Program-made: the position numbers and the translations under genes
Origin: Microvelia longipes
Lineage: Eukaryota; Arthropoda; Insecta; Hemiptera; Veliidae
Assembly: GCA_018340805.1 (NCBI GenBank)
Contig: JACMZG010000008.1
Coordinates: forward strand, 19,769,118-19,833,117
Length of the DNA: 64,000 bases
Direction: 5' to 3'
Notes under the pieces: model-generated
The model's database searches: none
What the model was told of the DNA's origin: nothing
The model's input: the letters and a program-made list of their open reading frames with translations, nothing else
Shown: positions 23,641-35,175 of the stretch, piece by piece
Position numbering within the stretch: the stretch's first letter is position 1
Layout of the letters: each line of letters starts with the position of its first letter

Positions 23641-23857
23641 AGGTGTATAATATCACCTATCTATTCTTAATAGGTGTATAATATCACCTATCTATTCTTA
23701 AAAGGTGTATAATATCACCTATCTATTCTTAATAGGTGTATAATATCACTTATCTATTTTTAATAGGTGTATAATATCACCTATATATTCTTAATAGGTG
23801 TATAATATCACCTATCTATTCTTAATATGTGTATAATATCACCTATCTATTCTTAAG
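23641..23857. repeat. Minisatellite, 31-bp palindromic unit
   Basis: Exactly seven 31-bp units start at 23641, 23672, 23703, 23734, 23765, 23796 and 23827. Each holds AGGTGTATAATATCACCT, whose AGGTG and CACCT arms pair, so the array is a string of potential cruciforms joined by ATCTATTCTTAAT. Confidence 0.92.
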
Positions 23858-24148
23858 GAGGGAAAATAGCATGATCGTGCTGCAAAACCCGATTTCTTAT
23901 GAGGACAGAAGTTAGAAAGAATCGGGCGTGGTTACAACTAATATTGACCACTGCTAAATTTTATACTTTTCACGTGTATTAGGTGCAAACCTTGAAACAT
24001 AACCCTCTACTATCACCAATCAATCAGAAAGATAAATGCTTTCAGAAAGACCAAACAGATACGTTTGTAAACCAGTAAAATCCAGTAATCTAACGCAGCA
24101 ATATTACATCAAGAGTTATGATCTTAGGGATGCACGATCCAATAAAAA

Positions 24149-24360
24149 AACGATAACGGGGTACCTCGTCAATTTGCCTTATCACATTGGTTTCGCTACG
24201 CTTATCCTTTCTACTCCGGATTCGCTTCGCTCGTCTTCAGAATATACAATTCGCCAAATTAAAAAAAAATACCTGAAACGGGTGATTCCGTTGTCATCTC
24301 GGTTTCGGATTTTTTTGCAAACACAATATTTTTCCTACGGTATAAATGAGTTAAAGTAAA
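24149..24360 (-). repeat. 5S-related repeat 3' part (minus) joined to tail repeat
   Basis: Reading the minus strand gives the second hairpin (GACGAGCGAAGCGAATCC), then GATGTGAT-like and GGTACCCCG text, that is, the 3' end of the 5S-related repeat without its 5S block. On the plus strand it passes through an A run directly into CCTGAAACGGGTGATTCCG, TCTCGGTTTCGGATTTTTTT and GCAAACACAATATTTTTCC, the tail repeat. Confidence 0.7.
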
Positions 24361-26543
24361 AATAACATAAAATAAATTACTTAAATTACTTCCAAAGGTT
24401 TATTAATATCTACATTATTATATCTAATTATTCCTAACTGTGCAGTTTAGGAATAATTAGCTCCCTCAAGTATGTAATGTAAATAAATACATTTCTTTAA
24501 ATATATTTCTTCATTATAAATACTAAGAAGAAATCAATTCATATAGAATGAACTCACTCAGAACCTTTTCATGGTCAGGAATTTATCAGTCTCCTATACT
24601 TCTAGTTAATCCTCCAAATCTTTTCGTGTGGAGGCAAATTATGAAAAAGAATGGAGACAACGCCACGTGCGATATTACTCAACCCCCTTCAGACTTGCGT
24701 CGAATAACCCCTCCCAATGACGTCGAGCTTTGCTACAACTGAAGAGAGGACAAAGTTTTATATTTTTTCTTCAATAGTACCGACAAAACTTTTCTATATA
24801 AAAAGGGGAGAAAACTTTGGAAAACCAAAATCAAAATAAAAGGGATTTTTTCTTTTAACTTTTCTTTATTGGAGAAAATGATACTGAAAATCATTTATAT
24901 GCAAAAGAGAAGGAATATACATTTCCAAAAACTTTTTATGCCAGAATTATACGGGATACTTTAAACTTTTATTGCGGTCAAACTCAAGGTTTATTCAAGC
25001 ATGTAGAATGTGTCCGGCATTCTTAAAATTTCCTATAAAGTACAATGATTGGTTAATAACAATAAATAAGTAAATAAATCTTTTGTTTATATCTAAATAC
25101 CTTTTGCGAATTTTCAAAGAAGAAATGAGCATATGAGGTTGGAGTCATGAGCATAGTGAGTAGTGATGCGTAGCATTGTGGCTAGACTTGTGGTTGGGTT
25201 AGGCCTTGATTCTTAAAGTAGCTTTTGGTACCTGAAACCACTAATTTGGTGTTTGGGTTATCACTACGTTTGGCTCGCATTGGTCTGGCCGCTTTTCTTG
25301 TTGGTTGGTTCATAATTTTGGCTGACTATTTGGTAATATGGTTACCGGCATTCTTCTCCCAACGCCGAAGGTGGCGTTTTCATCATTATTATTATTCGCC
25401 AAATTTTCATTTGTCAGCTATTGTGGTGGATTTCCTTGTGAGCTGGAGGACATCTAGTGGTTCCATGTTGAACATGGTTGGTCTTGATTGTTATTATTTA
25501 TATTATTTTTGTTTTATTTTCTTTTTAATACATAATAAAAATGTAATGTTCTTGGTACTTGGCTTGTATATAACTAAATTTTAATCATGTGAGTCCACTT
25601 CTGCCCCCTCATTGTACTGATTTACTGGAATACTATGGTATGAGACCTTGTCCCCTCTCCCTTGAGCACCACTGAACAACATTTACTCACACACACACAC
25701 ACACACACGAATTACAAGTTTCAATTGATACAGCATGTCAACGATCTTTTTTATATATGGCTCCTATGTTAATCGTAATTTTAAAATATTGGTTACGTCA
25801 AAAGGTTGGGTTATCGATGTCATACATTTGTCACAAGCATTAGGTTTTGTAACCCAAAATGCATTTTATAATAAATCGATCCATTTGGGATTTTAAACAT
25901 TGTTTTTAAAATTTTCTATACCCAGGTTTACGCATGGCCAAATAAATTAAATGCGCAGATGTTTCAGGAATAATTAAATAATACCTGTAATAAATCTACT
26001 GCAAGGCACGTGCAGAGCCATACTGGCAAAAATAGTGACAATCTATGACGTCACGACAATGATAACTACAACAGGTTGTCCACAAGGAAAGAAATCTTTG
26101 CTTTGTAACTTTGACTATTACATAGCTGTCAACACCAGATGTTGCTTCACAAGTCAAGCCCCTGGAGGTGTTTTCTCTAGGGACAGAGGAAGATATGGTG
26201 GGGAGGTGGGGGCGGAGAAAGCCAATACAAGTAAGTGGCTGGAATTCCATCGTCCCCTTCAACTAACTCTCGATCAACAAAGGTCAATCTCACCCAATCA
26301 AACAAATATAACTACTTCTCGTTTGAAAACACATTTCAATACATCCAATGTGATGCTCTTCCATCCTGTAAAATTTACTATTTTTATTAATTATCCACGT
26401 TCCAACCTGTATAAACATTAAAAATGATAAAAAAAGTTGGTTGCAGGGACGCATGAAAGAGAGCATGCAATGGTTAATGACTTAATTGAGTCAAATACGA
26501 GTAGGTATGGCAACTTGGTAAATAAAATATATATAAATAATTT
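24361..26543. other. No gene supported
   Basis: Frames at 24548-24742, 25225-25584 and 26035-26421 carry no family motif. Positions 26160-26290 are the least AT-rich and include AAGTAAGTGG, a splice-donor-like word, but no partner acceptor or homologous exon is recognised. A (CA)n run lies at 25688-25710. Confidence 0.4.
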
Positions 26544-26951
26544 CTAAGTTAATTAATGATGACTTCAGTCCTATAGAAATTTTATTTAAATAAACATTAA
26601 TAACAGACGTTTCGCATGGCGAAACCAGGCATCTTCAGTGTAAACAAAAACCAAAACAAACAACCAACACCAAAAAAATTTAGTAAAGCATACCAAAACC
26701 AAAATAACATCACAAAAACTTTACCATAGTCAAATAAATTAATTTGAAATACAAGGAAAAAACAACAGCAAGTTTAAAAAACTTGCTAAATTAATTAATT
26801 AATGCTTCACTAAATTTTTTTGGTGTTGGTTGTTTGTTTTGGTTTTTGTTTACACTAAAGATGCCTTGCGTTTCGCCATGCGAAACGTCTGTAATTAATG
26901 TTTATTTAAATAAAATTTCTATAGGACTGAAGTCTTCATTAATTAACCTAG
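26544..26951. repeat. Foldback MITE-like element with hammerhead-like cores
   Basis: Left arm 26544-26690 and right arm 26802-26951 are near-perfect inverted copies of about 147-150 bp around a roughly 110-bp loop. Each arm contains CGTTTCGCATGGCGAAAC-like text next to GGCATCTTCAGTG. Read outward from the loop, CTGAAGATGCC...GCGAAACGTC has the order of the hammerhead-like core found in Penelope-like elements. No open frame is present. Confidence 0.8.
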
Positions 26952-27029
26952 AATTTAATTCTTAACAGTCCAATAACTATTTTGTTAATAAATAAATAAA
27001 TAAATAAGCTATTGCGGAAGAGTAGTTGT

Positions 27030-27545
27030 ACTGTTATTTTATACGCTTTTTAGCAAAAATAAAGTTTTTTGAATTGGTTATGGACACCGAAACAGATAAG
27101 TTTCCTCCTTCGAGGATCTATTTAATAACGTATTTAGCACAAGGATTTCATATTAATTTAATTTTCGGCTTGATGGTCCAGATATTTCCTTTGAAATACA
27201 TCAGTGAGCTTTCTTGCTCACCAATCCATTTCTTGCTCAGGTTTCCGGTAGTCGAAATAGCACACTTTTACGTGTTTATAAATTTGCCAGGATATTTTAA
27301 AGGAACTGCGCCTTTTTCTTCAAGAGTTGTACAAACATTTAGAACACTCATTTTGTTTGGGCTAATCTTTTGCATGTTTTAGCCCATTTTCTTTGAAAAA
27401 TCCAAGATAATTGACAAAATGTAGAAGTGTTACTGTTGTAACTATAAAACATTGCCGAGAAAGTATAACCTGAGCAAGAAAAGGATTGGTGAACCAGAAG
27501 GCAGGCATTCCAATGCAAATTCGGCTGGCATGCGGACCCTTGTAC
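27030..27545. repeat. Foldback-family repeat, divergent copy
   Basis: CACCAATCCATTTCTTGCTC (27219) and its inverse GAGCAAGAAAAGGATTGGTG (27473) are arms about 230 bp apart. GCATGCGGACC near 27530 and CCATTTTCTTTGAAAAATCC near 27385 match the GGTGGTCCGC foldback family. The frame at 27026-27382 crosses it and is not a gene. Confidence 0.6.
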
Positions 27546-27879
27546 CTAAATTATAAACTCATATGTAAACATAATGATATAAACTATATCCAAAACTAAG
27601 ATCTGAACCGGGGAACTCAAGTTTGAGTAATATGTATGATTGTGATGACTTGGACCAGTTGCATTCAAATGAGAACCCCAAAAAACAAATCGAAGACCAC
27701 TTCCCTTCTCGAAATTAGTTGCTTACTGGCCGTATTTTAGCTTCTCCAGTTATTGATCTCGGTCATTTCGGTTTTTACGAGTGATCGAACAGTTTTTTTG
27801 GAGCATTGCCAAGAAAACGAAGCAATTTGGGGTGAAAACCAAAAATAAGTGGCTCATAAAATGAGAAAAAAAGAAAATA
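27546..27879. other. AT-rich DNA, no gene seen
   Basis: No gene is supported between the foldback and the copia element. Confidence 0.4.
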
Positions 27880-27884
27880 ATTAA

Positions 27885-28083
27885 TGTTGAAGAAACAAAT
27901 GAAACATTATTTTTATTCATAATAATTTAAAAATAATAGATAATCCCAGGTTGCCTAGCAACCCTTTGTATCTGTTTAATTTGTCATTATTCCTTTTTTC
28001 TAATAATCTTTTTAAATGTTTTTGTTAACTTTATATTAACATTATATTCTATCAAAAGTGTCTTCTCGTTCTTATTTCTAACA
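27885..28083 (+). repeat. 5' LTR of copia element
   Basis: 199 bp, beginning TGTTGAAG and ending TCTAACA. Includes an internal short inverted word GGTTGCCTAGCAACC (27948-27962). Confidence 0.96.
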
Positions 28084-28096
28084 GGTTATGGCCTCA
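28084..28096 (+). promoter_or_regulatory. Primer-binding site, half-tRNA (initiator Met) type
   Basis: GGTTATGGCCTC follows the LTR directly. The anticodon loop of initiator tRNA-Met (reading CCCATAACC) is complementary to GGTTATGGG, and Drosophila copia primes from this internal tRNA part. The match here is good over GGTTATGG, then lacks one G. Confidence 0.75.
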
Positions 28097-28246
28097 TTCA
28101 CGCGTTTTGAAACAATGTATGTAAGTTGTAGACATTTTAATCAAACGATCAGATAATTTAAAAAAAGTTATTTTAAAACTTCAGAATAAGTAAGTATTCC
28201 TGTTTTAATTATCATTGCTAGAAGAATAGTCCTTAAATAACTCTTC

Positions 28247-31132
28247 ATGATGCAGAAAGAGAGGAACATAACTCCATTCTGTGGAAAAAACTTCGATAAT
28301 TGGAAGTTTAGGGTAAAAATGCTTTTGGCTGAAAACGAATGTGCCCATTGCATTGAGGAACCAATTTCTTTGCCTGAAGACGAAACAGGAAGAAGTAAGA
28401 AAACTATCGCTTTGCTTAAATCTGATCGAAAGTGTATGTCACTAATAACTACATGTATAGCTGACAGCCATCTTGAATATATCAAAGATAAACAGTCAGC
28501 ATACGAAATGTGGGAGACACTTGAAAATACTTTCAACAGAAAAGGAATAGCAACAATAATGTACTGCCAAAGACAGTTAATTTCTTTTAAATTTACTGAT
28601 GGAAGTCTGTTGGATAATTTTTCAAAGTTTGATTCTTACGTCAGAGAGCTAAAATCTGCGGGAGGTACTATAGACAGTACAACAGAGATATGTTATCTAT
28701 TGCTGTCACTGCCTGAAACATATAATACTGTGGTGACTGCTATAGAAACTGTAACTGTAGAAACTCTAAAAATGGACTTTGTCAAAAGTCGTCTGCTAGA
28801 CGAAGAACAAAAACTTATTCAAAAATCCTCTATTTCTGATGTGAATTATCAAAACAATGATTGTGTTTTTAATGCTAAGCAAGATAGAAAGCATAAATGT
28901 GAACACTGTAAAAAAAATTCACATACCTCTAAGCAATGCTGGTTAAAAAATAAAAATAAGTATAACAAAGAATTTAAACCTAAATCGACTGCTCGCTATG
29001 CTCTCGATGAAAGGAGCTCAGACGAGGAGGACGATGATAATGTAGCGTTTCTATCTGTTGCCAATAAATCAGAACTTCATCTACAATCAGATAAATATAG
29101 TTTTATCTTAGACTCTGGATGCACAGAACATCTAGTAAACAATATACAACTCTTAACAAACTGTAAGAGACTTGATAACGAACTAGTGATCGGTGTGGCT
29201 AAAGCTGGACAAAAGATCAGCGCAACTCACTGTGGCTCGATCAAAGCTCTGGTTGGAGGAAAAACCATGTGCACCATCAAAGAAGTATATTATTCCTCCG
29301 AGTTATCTGGTAACCTGATGTCAGTGAAGAAAATGGAAAGTAGTGGATTAAAAATAATATTTAATAAAGGTAAAGCCAGTGTTTATTCTTCTAAAGAAAA
29401 GCATTTATTTGATAGCGTTAAAAATCAGCAGCTCTACATGATAGAATTTAATTTAGTCGATTACAATAACAAAGCTTGTTTAACTCTACCTAAATCCATA
29501 TGGCACCAGAGAATGGGTCATATATCAGATAAAACATTATCAGACATGGTTCGAGACGGATTAATATCTAAGGTGAAAAACTTGAAACAAAAAAATTTCT
29601 GTGAGATTTGTATTGAATCGAAACAAACTAGAGCTCCTCATACTGGTCACAGACCTAAAACAGATAGACCTTTACAGTTGATCCATACAGACTTATGTGG
29701 ACCAATAACACCTGTTTCGTGGAATGGCTCGCGGTATTTCCTGACGTTTATCGACGATTATACTCACTTTAGTGTTGTTTATATTTTAAAAAAGAAGTCT
29801 GAGATTGATAAATATTTTAGAGAATACATGGCTCATGTCAACACCAAATTTCCAAACTACAAAGTTCACTCAGTTAGGTGTGATAATGCCAAAGAATATA
29901 TGTCAAACTTGCTTCGAGAATTTTGCTCGGAACAAGGTATAAAACTTATTTTCACATCACCTTATACACCGAAACAAAATGGTGTTGCTGAAAGACTGAA
30001 TAGAACACTCATTGAAAAGGCAAGAAGCTTGATTCTCGGCAGTAAACTAAGCAAAACATTCTGGAATGAAGCAGTGCGTACAGCTGCATTCTTATTAAAT
30101 AGAACGTACACCTCGGCAGTTGAAGAAAGAATTACACCGGCAGAGCTGTGGTATTCCAAGAAGCCTAAGTACTCCAAATTAAGAACTTTTGGTTGTACAG
30201 CATACGTGGTAACTCAAAAATTTCAAAGAAACAAATTCGATAAAGTAAATGAAAAGTGTATACTAATGGGATACTCAGAGAATGGCTATCGTCTCTGGTC
30301 ACCAGATAAGCATAAAATTATTATATCTTGCAATGTTTGTTTCAATGAAGAACAGTTTTTGAATGATAATGAGTTAGTAGATCCAGGTTCTAAAAGTTTT
30401 AATGAAAATGATAAAGAAGAAGATACTGTCATTGATAACAATCAAATTGAAACAGAAAGAATTAGAAGTAAGAGGGAAATAAAAGTTCCAATTAAATACC
30501 AGGACTTTGATATGTCAGCACTTGCAATGAACGCATTTAATTATGACTTACCTACCAATTTTGAAGATATACTTGGCAGACCAGATGAAGAACAGTGGAA
30601 GCGTGCCATAAATGAAGAACTTAAATCTCTCTCTAAAAATAAAACATGGACAGTTTGCACTGAAGTACCTGCGAATAAAAATATAATTACAACTAGGTGG
30701 GTATTTAGGATTAAAAGAAGTGAAGAAAACCCTCTTTATAAGGCAAGACTCGTGGCAAAAGGATTTTTACAGCACAGGGGGGTGGATTATGAAGAAACTT
30801 ATGCCCCAGTAGCGAAATTCAGCACTCTTCGGGTATTTTTAGCCAATGCTGTTCAACAAGAAATGCATATCTGTCATCTTGATGTAAAGACAGCTTTCTT
30901 ATACGGTAAAATCGAGGAAGAAATCTATATTCGCTTACCTTCTGGTTCTGATAAACCTGGTGCAGTATGCCGTCTGCAAAAATCCCTTTATGGACTTAAA
31001 CAAGCGCCCAGGTGCTGGAACGTTGAACTCACTTCAAAACTAAAGAACATAGGTTTTGAGCAAGGTAAAGCTGATAACTGCTTATTTACCAAGAAAACCA
31101 AGCCGGATACGTATACATTATTATATATGTAG
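28247..31132 (+). pseudogene. pol: copia gag-protease-integrase-RT (5' part of the polyprotein)
   Basis: ATG at 28247 opens 961 codons. An N-terminal Gag domain (FCGKNFDNWKFRVKMLL, YEMWETLENTF) is followed by a CCHC knuckle at residues 218-231 (CEHCKKNSHTSKQC). The protease has FILDSGCTEHL (Asp 289). Integrase has an HHCC module (WHQRMGH and CEICIESK) and catalytic Asp 482 (HTDLCGP), Asp 546 (RCDNAKEY) and Glu 582 (GVAERLNRT), with 35 residues between the last two. RT starts near residue 785 with TTRWVFRIKR, HLDVKTAFL (Asp 879) and SLYGLKQAPRCW. The frame ends at TAG 31130-31132 because of a one-base shift just before YVDD. The product would be a self-cleaving polyprotein in virus-like particles. 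Confidence 0.93.
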
Positions 31133-32082
31133 ACGATATACTGGTTGCTAGTAATGACCCGATCCATATAGACAAAGTTAAAATCGAGCTGTTTTCACGA
31201 TATGAAATGAAGGATCTCGGAGAACCAAAAGAATTTCTTGGTATAAAAATTGACTACAACCGTGAAGAGGGTGTGTTAACCATGTCTCAAAAACACTATG
31301 CTAATAAACTTTTAGACAAATTCAATATGTCTGAATGCAAACCAATTAAAATACCTATGGATTCTAAATTTACATTTGATAAAGAAAAAGAAGAAATCAA
31401 CACCAACCTACCTTGTCATCAACTTATAGGAGGATTAATGTGGCTCATGTTAGGGTCTAGACCTGATCTCAGTGCAGCTCTAAGTTTCACGAGCAGATAC
31501 CAGGACTCGCCATCACAAGCCCTGTGGGAAGCCTTGAAAAGAATACTTCGCTATATCCAAGCTACAAAAGATCTTGGTTTGGTTTACCGTCGTTCTAAAG
31601 GTGATACTGAACTCCAATTGACTGGATACTCAGATGCTGATTGGGGAGGAGACTCCATTGATCGAAAATCCACATCAGGCTACGTCTTCTTACTCAATAA
31701 CAATATTATCTCTTGGGCTTCCAGAAAACAGCCAACTGTGTCACTCTCGTCAACTGAAGCAGAACTTATTGCTCTATGTAATGCTGCTACTGAAGCTTGT
31801 TGGCTCCAGAAAATTCTCAATGATTTGCACATATCTGGAGGAATACCAACAACTATTTATGAAGACAACCAGAGTGCTATTAAAACAGCACATAACCCCG
31901 AGTTTCACAAAAGAATGAAGCATTTAAGTATTAAATATAGCTTCATTCGAGAATTAGTTTCAACGAACCAAATAAAAATTAAATACATTTGCAGTAATGA
32001 TCAATTAGCTGATACATTAACTGAGCCTTTAGCAAGAAATTTATTTGAGAAGCATAGGCTTCAGCTTGTTTCAAAAATTTAA
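31111..32082 (+). pseudogene. pol: copia RT C-terminal part and RNase H (shifted frame)
   Basis: In the next frame YVDDILVAS (31126-31152) supplies the two catalytic aspartates of RT. The longest ATG-started frame begins at 31207, but that is an internal Met (MKDLGEPKEFLGI is a conserved RT motif), not a start. RNase H follows with GYSDADWGGD, STSGYVFLL, LSSTEAELIALC and YEDNQSAI, then HLSIKYSFIRE and DQLADTLTEPL, the usual copia C-terminus. Everything expected is present, so a single base change separates this copy from one continuous frame. A sequencing or assembly error is a real possibility. Confidence 0.92.
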
Positions 32083-32204
32083 TTTGAAACTATAAATTCG
32101 TTCCCTTTTATTAATGCTGTTTCAAGTTATTTTATTAATAACTTAATTATTTAATCAATTAATTTAATTTGCTTAAAAATAAAATGTTAATATAAATGAT
32201 GCTT

Positions 32205-32218
32205 CATTTGAGAGGGCG
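32205..32218 (+). promoter_or_regulatory. Polypurine tract of copia element
   Basis: TTTGAGAGGGCG lies immediately before the 3' LTR. It is a short purine run of the kind preceding copia LTRs. Confidence 0.65.
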
Positions 32219-32417
32219 TGTTGAAGAAACAAATGAAACATTATTTTTATTCATAATAATTTAAAAATAATAGATAATCCCAGGTTGCCTAGCAACCCTT
32301 TGTATCTGTTTAATTTGTCATTATTCCTTTTTTCTAATAATCTTTTTAAATGTTTTTGTTAACTTTATATTAACATTATATTCTATCAAAAGTGTCTTCT
32401 CGTTCTTATTTCTAACA
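32219..32417 (+). repeat. 3' LTR of copia element
   Basis: 199 bp, no difference from 27885-28083 found by eye. Followed by ATTAA. Confidence 0.96.
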
Positions 32418-32422
32418 ATTAA

Positions 32423-32959
32423 CAATAATAAGATGGCATTTAATTGTGATTCAACCGAAAATTTTAAAATATATTCTAAAATAGGAAAGCCAATGTATGA
32501 TTGAAGATCATAAAAAGAAGTCTGAACCCAAGGATTTTGCTGCTGCAAAGACAGAATAAAAATACCCACTTTGCTGCAAGTTTTAATGGACTTATTATCT
32601 GGTAAAGAAGTCCGTTGAGAAAGGTTTTTAGTAAAATAGGAACATATAATAACTCCTTTGCAATGACATCGATGGGGTTATGAAATACAGGAAGGCAACT
32701 GTATGACAACTTTCAAAATTTCTAGCCATACCAATCACGGAAGTGGTACTTTACTTTCTTCAGAAAATAACTCGGCTATATTTTTAAAAATATACTCTGC
32801 GGGTGACGGAAAAACAGAAGACTCAATTAATGAAAAACTTAAATTTAATGAAATCTCTTCAAGGCATGCTTCAATGCTTAATGAAAAACACATAGTTAAT
32901 AAAAATTAGATAAACATAGGTATTAGTTCATATCATTCAAAAAGGAGTTTAAGAGTTTT
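32423..32959. other. AT-rich DNA, no gene seen
   Basis: Short frames on both strands have no recognisable motif. Confidence 0.4.
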
Positions 32960-33180
32960 GTACGAAGTTAAATTAAAAAATATTTATCTGTTCGAAAAAC
33001 GTGTCTAGAAATACCCTCCCCCCCCCACACACAAAATTATACTAGATACAAAGTTTCAAGAAACCTCTGAAAGTGTTCAGGGTCCTCTGAAACAAATTTA
33101 TGCTATAGTCCGAAGTTCGACTCCCGCCATGACGCCAATCACATTAGCGAATTTTTTTCCAAAGGAAATTCGCTAACATT
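32960..33180 (+). repeat. tRNA-like B-box repeat, second copy
   Basis: GTTCGAAAAACGTGTCTAG, then a C run where the other copy has (AT)n, then GGGTCCTCTGAAACAAATTT, GTCCGAAGTTCGACTCCCGC and the palindromic end GCGAATTTTTTTCC-AAAGGAAATTCGC. It is collinear with 21640-22000. Confidence 0.55.
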
Positions 33181-33999
33181 TTAAAAATGTACTATTTGAA
33201 ATTGTTTTAAGGACACTTAAGTGCACGGAAATATTAGTGTAAAATACAATAATTATAATCGGAAAAGTTTCTTTGTTGTTTACCCTGTTTTCTGACACCA
33301 TAACATGATGTGACATCTTTAAATCAGGAAAGAAAGGTAGCTCCAAAAAAAGAATGTTAAAAATACTCTGAAGGTCCCTGGGTGCCCTCTAAATCTTTTC
33401 CTACAGCTTTCCTCTGTCCATTTACCTCAATGTTCCTTTTATACCCAAGATGTGTAGGCATGAGCTTCGATTTCCGGCTCTAAAACAGCCCAAATAGTGA
33501 AACCTTAAATGTTCTTTACAAACACTTTAAGGCCCTTCCGCTACAAGACATAAAATGACCTTCGGCGAAATTTACGATAGGATGGATAGTAACTTTAGGG
33601 TGCCTACAGATCTCCTTCGTCTGTACGTATATTTGAAAAACAATCAATAGGATAAACGACATTCTTTTGCAGCAAATATTTGAAGTTTTAATTCTTAATG
33701 TTTGGGAATAAAAGTAACGCTAACATTACGGTTAAGGTCTTTTGTTTGCCCACCCTATGGTTTGGAAGGTTTTCCAATTTCCAAAGTGATTTAAGGAACA
33801 CCTTGGAAATGTGTGTGTGTGTTATACACACATTTCCAAGGTGTATTACGTGTATTACAAGGTGTACATTTCCAATCGTAGCACCTAGTGTATTTATGCT
33901 AGAGAGTTGAAATTTTGCACAAAAATTAGTCCACCACTGTAGTTCTGCTATTCGGAAAATATTTTTTTATGACATCATTAACCCGCAATAATGACTCAG
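33181..33999. other. No gene seen
   Basis: No coding or RNA gene is supported. ACACATTTCCAAGGTGT and its inverse flank a (GT)n run near 33800-33845, forming a small hairpin. Confidence 0.4.
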
Positions 34000-34372
34000 C
34001 GAAAATGACGAAAACTTTACACATCGGATTGAGATTTGGCACGCATGTGACTATGTATAAGAAGCCTAACATATATGCCAAGTTTCATCCCATTATCAGC
34101 ATTCAATTTATTTATTTAATTGTATATTATTACCAAATAAATAAGTACACTAAGTTTCGTTTTAATACGACAAGTACATCCATGATTTTTTCGATCATAA
34201 AAATTAAAAACCATGGTCACTGCTATATGGGTGACCGCTGAGAATGATACGTTTACTGAATTAATGATGCATTTACTATCTGAAGAAGGCCAAAGCGAGT
34301 CCGAAGCAGGAAGGATGAGCGTATGCAAATCCGATGTAATGAGAAAAGTTTTGAGGCACTCAGTACCAGATT
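34000..34372 (+). repeat. 5S-rRNA-related repeat, copy E
   Basis: Head ATCGGATTGAGATTTGGCAC and GCCAAGTTTCATCCCATTAT, then AATAAATAAGTACACTAAG, then the 5S-like block with its A-box part decayed (GATCATAAAAATTAAAAACC) and its C-box part preserved (GTCACTGCTATATGGGTGAC, CGCTGAGAATGA). One hairpin is eroded (GAAGGCCAAAGCGAGTCC). Ends CTCAGTACCAGATTTTTTT. Open frames across it are by chance. Confidence 0.7.
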
Positions 34373-34682
34373 TTTTTATTTACTTTAGCTTTAAATCTTT
34401 TAATTTAGATTTTCCCTATTTCTGCGAATCCACTGATATTAATTTTTCATTTCAGACGTCATGGCACTGAATTACATTACATTTTAATTAGTAAAATTCA
34501 CTTGTATAGAATATGCAGGCGTAGTAAATATTTTTAAGACAATTTTATTTCATAGTGTTTTACATAAAGTTATATCTTAAGGGAATTTTTCTCTTTTCTT
34601 TTACTGTTTTATTAGGATACATTGAATAAGATTTTTCCTTTCATTTTCCTAATCATAATTATAAATAAATGATGATTATAAA

Positions 34683-35175
34683 AATGGGTACGTGGTAACT
34701 CGGAACTTTTCCTCCCGATATCGGATTTGGTTCGCTCATCCTTACAACTTCGCACTCGCTTCACTGGTCCTCAGAATATACTATTCCAAAAGACCTTAAG
34801 GTTGATTTGTTTACCAATTTTCAGCTCTCTTCCATACATACGCTGGGAGCTACGATGATTACAGACACACACACACACACACATTCAGACAGACAACTTT
34901 GTGAAAACCACTCAGAAGGTCATAAAAACACCTGAAACGGATAATTCAGGTGACATCCCGGTTTCTGATCTTTTTGCAAACACAATACTTTCCCTACATA
35001 CCTACGGTAATACAGTATAAATGAGAAAAAGTTAAATGGATAGATTTAATCCCAAGCATCCTGGCCTTTAAAACGCCTGAAACGGATAATTCCGGTTTTA
35101 TCCTGGTTTTGGATGTTTTTGCAAACACAATACTTTTCCTGTGTACTTACGGTATAAATAAGGAAAAGTTAAAAT
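34683..35175 (-). repeat. 5S-related repeat 3' part (minus) with two tail repeats
   Basis: Positions 34683-34780 are the inverse of the 5S-related repeat 3' end, hairpins included. On the plus strand they are followed by a CACA run (34863-34885), AAAACCACTCAGAAGGTCAT, and two successive tail repeats (CCTGAAACGGATAATTC at 34931 and 35071). It has the same arrangement as 24149-24360, but longer. Confidence 0.7.

Larger units (their letters stand above)
27880..32422 (+). mobile_element. Ty1/copia LTR retrotransposon, nearly intact
   Basis: A 4533-bp element (27885-32417) lies between 5-bp target duplications ATTAA (27880-27884 and 32418-32422). Its 199-bp LTRs look identical base for base. Domain order is Gag, zinc knuckle, protease, integrase, reverse transcriptase, RNase H, the copia order. 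The only break I see is a one-base frame change just before the YVDD motif at about 31085-31112. Identical LTRs imply a very recent insertion, so the family is probably still active in this genome. Confidence 0.96.

Noticed and set aside
25225..25584. 119-codon frame with hydrophobic stretches
   Set aside because: Hydrophobicity follows from T-rich DNA; no family motif, no partner exon.
26046..26053. CRE-like TGACGTCA as a promoter element
   Set aside because: The same word occurs at 15507, 21603 and 48826 with no linked gene.
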